DNA of 6,256 nt from Coriobacteriaceae bacterium (lineage in GTDB: Bacteria; Actinomycetota; Coriobacteriia; Coriobacteriales; UMGS124). Location: contig JAHZHK010000149.1 of the NCBI GenBank assembly GCA_019420325.1, forward strand, positions 1 to 6,256. Reading direction: 5' to 3'. How positions within the stretch are numbered: the stretch's first letter is position 1; every line of letters starts with the position of its first letter. A program made the translations under genes and the position numbers. Below, one piece after another: positions 5,256 through 6,256 of the stretch. The notes under the pieces were generated by a model. The model saw nothing but the letters and a program-made list of their open reading frames with translations. It made no database searches and had not been told where the DNA came from.

Positions 5256-6256
5256 GTGCGGGCCTCCGACATCGCAGGCATGTGCCTGCAGAACCTCAAG
5301 CGCAGACGCGCCCGCACCGTCCTCACCTCGCTGGGCGTCCTCGTGGGCACCTGCTCCATTGTCATCATGGTCTCCATCGGCCTGGGACTCTCCGAGCAGA
5401 TGAGCCAGACGCTCGCGCAGATGGGCGACCTCAGCGTGATCCAGGTGAATGCGCCGTATGCGTACTCGTCATCCGACGACGGCATCAAGCTCAACGACGA
5501 GGCCGTCGCACAGATGGAGGCAATCGAGGGCGTCGCCGCCGTGAGCCCCAAGATGTCCCTGTCCCTGGACAGCGACGACACGATGTTCACGCTCTATGCT
5601 GGCACCGGCGACAGGTACGTGTGCAGCTGGGCCACCATCGTGGGCATGAACGCGTCGGCGCTCGACAGCGTGGGATACGAACCCATCGAGGGCGAGCAGC
5701 TCAAGCCATCTACCAGCGGCATGTCCAAGGCAACAACGGGCGGCGCGATAGATGTACTTGTGGGCCAGTGGCTCGCCTACAACTTCTCCGACACCTACCG
5801 CGCCGAGGGCAGCCAGTACGTCGACCGCTATTCCTATCTCTACAACTGGGACGGCACCGGCGACATGCCCGACGAGAGCCTGGCGCCCGACCCCTTCTTT
5901 GACATCCTCTCGGTAGGCAACCTCACGCTCGCCGCGCTCGACTCAAATGGCAACGAGAAGATGCGCTTTACCCTGCATCCCGTGGGAAAGCTGGCCGAGG
6001 ACTACTCGAAGGGCGACGAGACGAGTCAGGGCATCGTCATGGACGTGGCCGATGTACAGGCGATTCTCGCGCAGGTCAGCGGCAAGACGCCCGCTCTCAC
6101 CTACAGCCAGGCCATCGTTAAGGTCGACGACATCTCGCACGTGGCCGACGTGGAGAAAGAAATCCAAGGCATGGGCTTCTCGACCTACTCGATGGAGTCC
6201 ATCCGCGCACCCCTGGAGCAGCAGGCGGCTCAACAGCAGCCCATGCTGGGCGGCCT
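5256..6256 (+). CDS. MacB/FtsX-family ABC permease, N-terminal part (cut by window end)
   Basis: The frame runs from GTG 5256 to the window edge, giving 333 codons and two bases. The N-terminus MRASDIAGMCLQNLKRRRAR then TVLTSLGVLVGTCSIVIMVS matches the MacB pattern: a short amphipathic start, basic residues, an R-T-L-T-LG motif and the first membrane segment (about 22-42). Residues about 45-320 form the outer MacB_PCD-type domain. The last residues, LEQQAAQQQPMLGG, match the stretch just before membrane segment 2 in this family; segments 2-4 should lie beyond the window. The GTG is 3 bases after the adaptor stop, with only a weak GAGG (5243-5246), so translation is probably coupled. A later ATG (5280) would lose the conserved N-terminal helix. 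It is the membrane partner of the ATPase: a transporter or a mechanical transmission system, substrate unknown. Confidence 0.9.
   Translation, partial: MRASDIAGMCLQNLKRRRARTVLTSLGVLVGTCSIVIMVSIGLGLSEQMSQTLAQMGDLSVIQVNAPYAYSSSDDGIKLNDEAVAQMEAIEGVAAVSPKMSLSLDSDDTMFTLYAGTGDRYVCSWATIVGMNASALDSVGYEPIEGEQLKPSTSGMSKATTGGAIDVLVGQWLAYNFSDTYRAEGSQYVDRYSYLYNWDGTGDMPDESLAPDPFFDILSVGNLTLAALDSNGNEKMRFTLHPVGKLAEDYSKGDETSQGIVMDVADVQAILAQVSGKTPALTYSQAIVKVDDISHVADVEKEIQGMGFSTYSMESIRAPLEQQAAQQQPMLGG

Noticed and set aside
5282..5902. + strand open frame of 206 residues at the start of the permease
   Set aside because: It is out of frame with the permease, which matches the MacB N-terminus well, and its product is Arg/His/Gln-rich shadow sequence.

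Overview
This is a GC-rich window. Its gene content and codon use look actinobacterial, most likely a Coriobacteriia/Eggerthellaceae-type gut anaerobe. That placement is inferred from protein style and was not tested by any search. All recognisable genes lie on the + strand, and the open frames on the - strand read as shadows of them.

Region 1 (1-356) holds the 3' end of a gene cut by the window edge. Its 71 remaining residues resemble the C-terminal helical part of small XRE/Cro-CI-like regulators. A 139-base gap follows, with a perfect 15-base palindrome, a weak -10 element and a good Shine-Dalgarno sequence.

Region 2 (357-1973) is a single-pass membrane Ser/Thr protein kinase. It has a cytoplasmic kinase domain, a hydrophilic linker, one membrane segment, and an outer part built of two copies of a domain of about 95 residues that starts TWPTxGLAxxLPxPAS. 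It carries no PASTA repeats.

Region 3 (1974-2334) has no gene. It holds several dyads, a perfect TATAAT box and a very strong Shine-Dalgarno site, so the genes downstream probably have their own promoter.

Region 4 (2335-6256) is a tight three-gene operon for a MacB-type (type VII, FtsX-fold) ABC system: an ATPase with an unusual 87-residue disordered tail, a large secreted and C-terminally anchored protein with three Ig-like (COG1361/CARDB-style) domains, and the first 333 residues of a MacB/FtsX permease. The gaps are 2 and 3 bases. The Ig-domain protein sits where MacA would be expected in a Gram-negative system and may be its functional stand-in at a single-membrane surface.

The most interesting reading is that regulator, receptor kinase and ABC system form one signalling-transport module. 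The kinase would sense something outside the cell, and the Ser/Thr-containing cytoplasmic tails of the ATPase and the adaptor would be possible targets. This is inferred from adjacency and architecture only.
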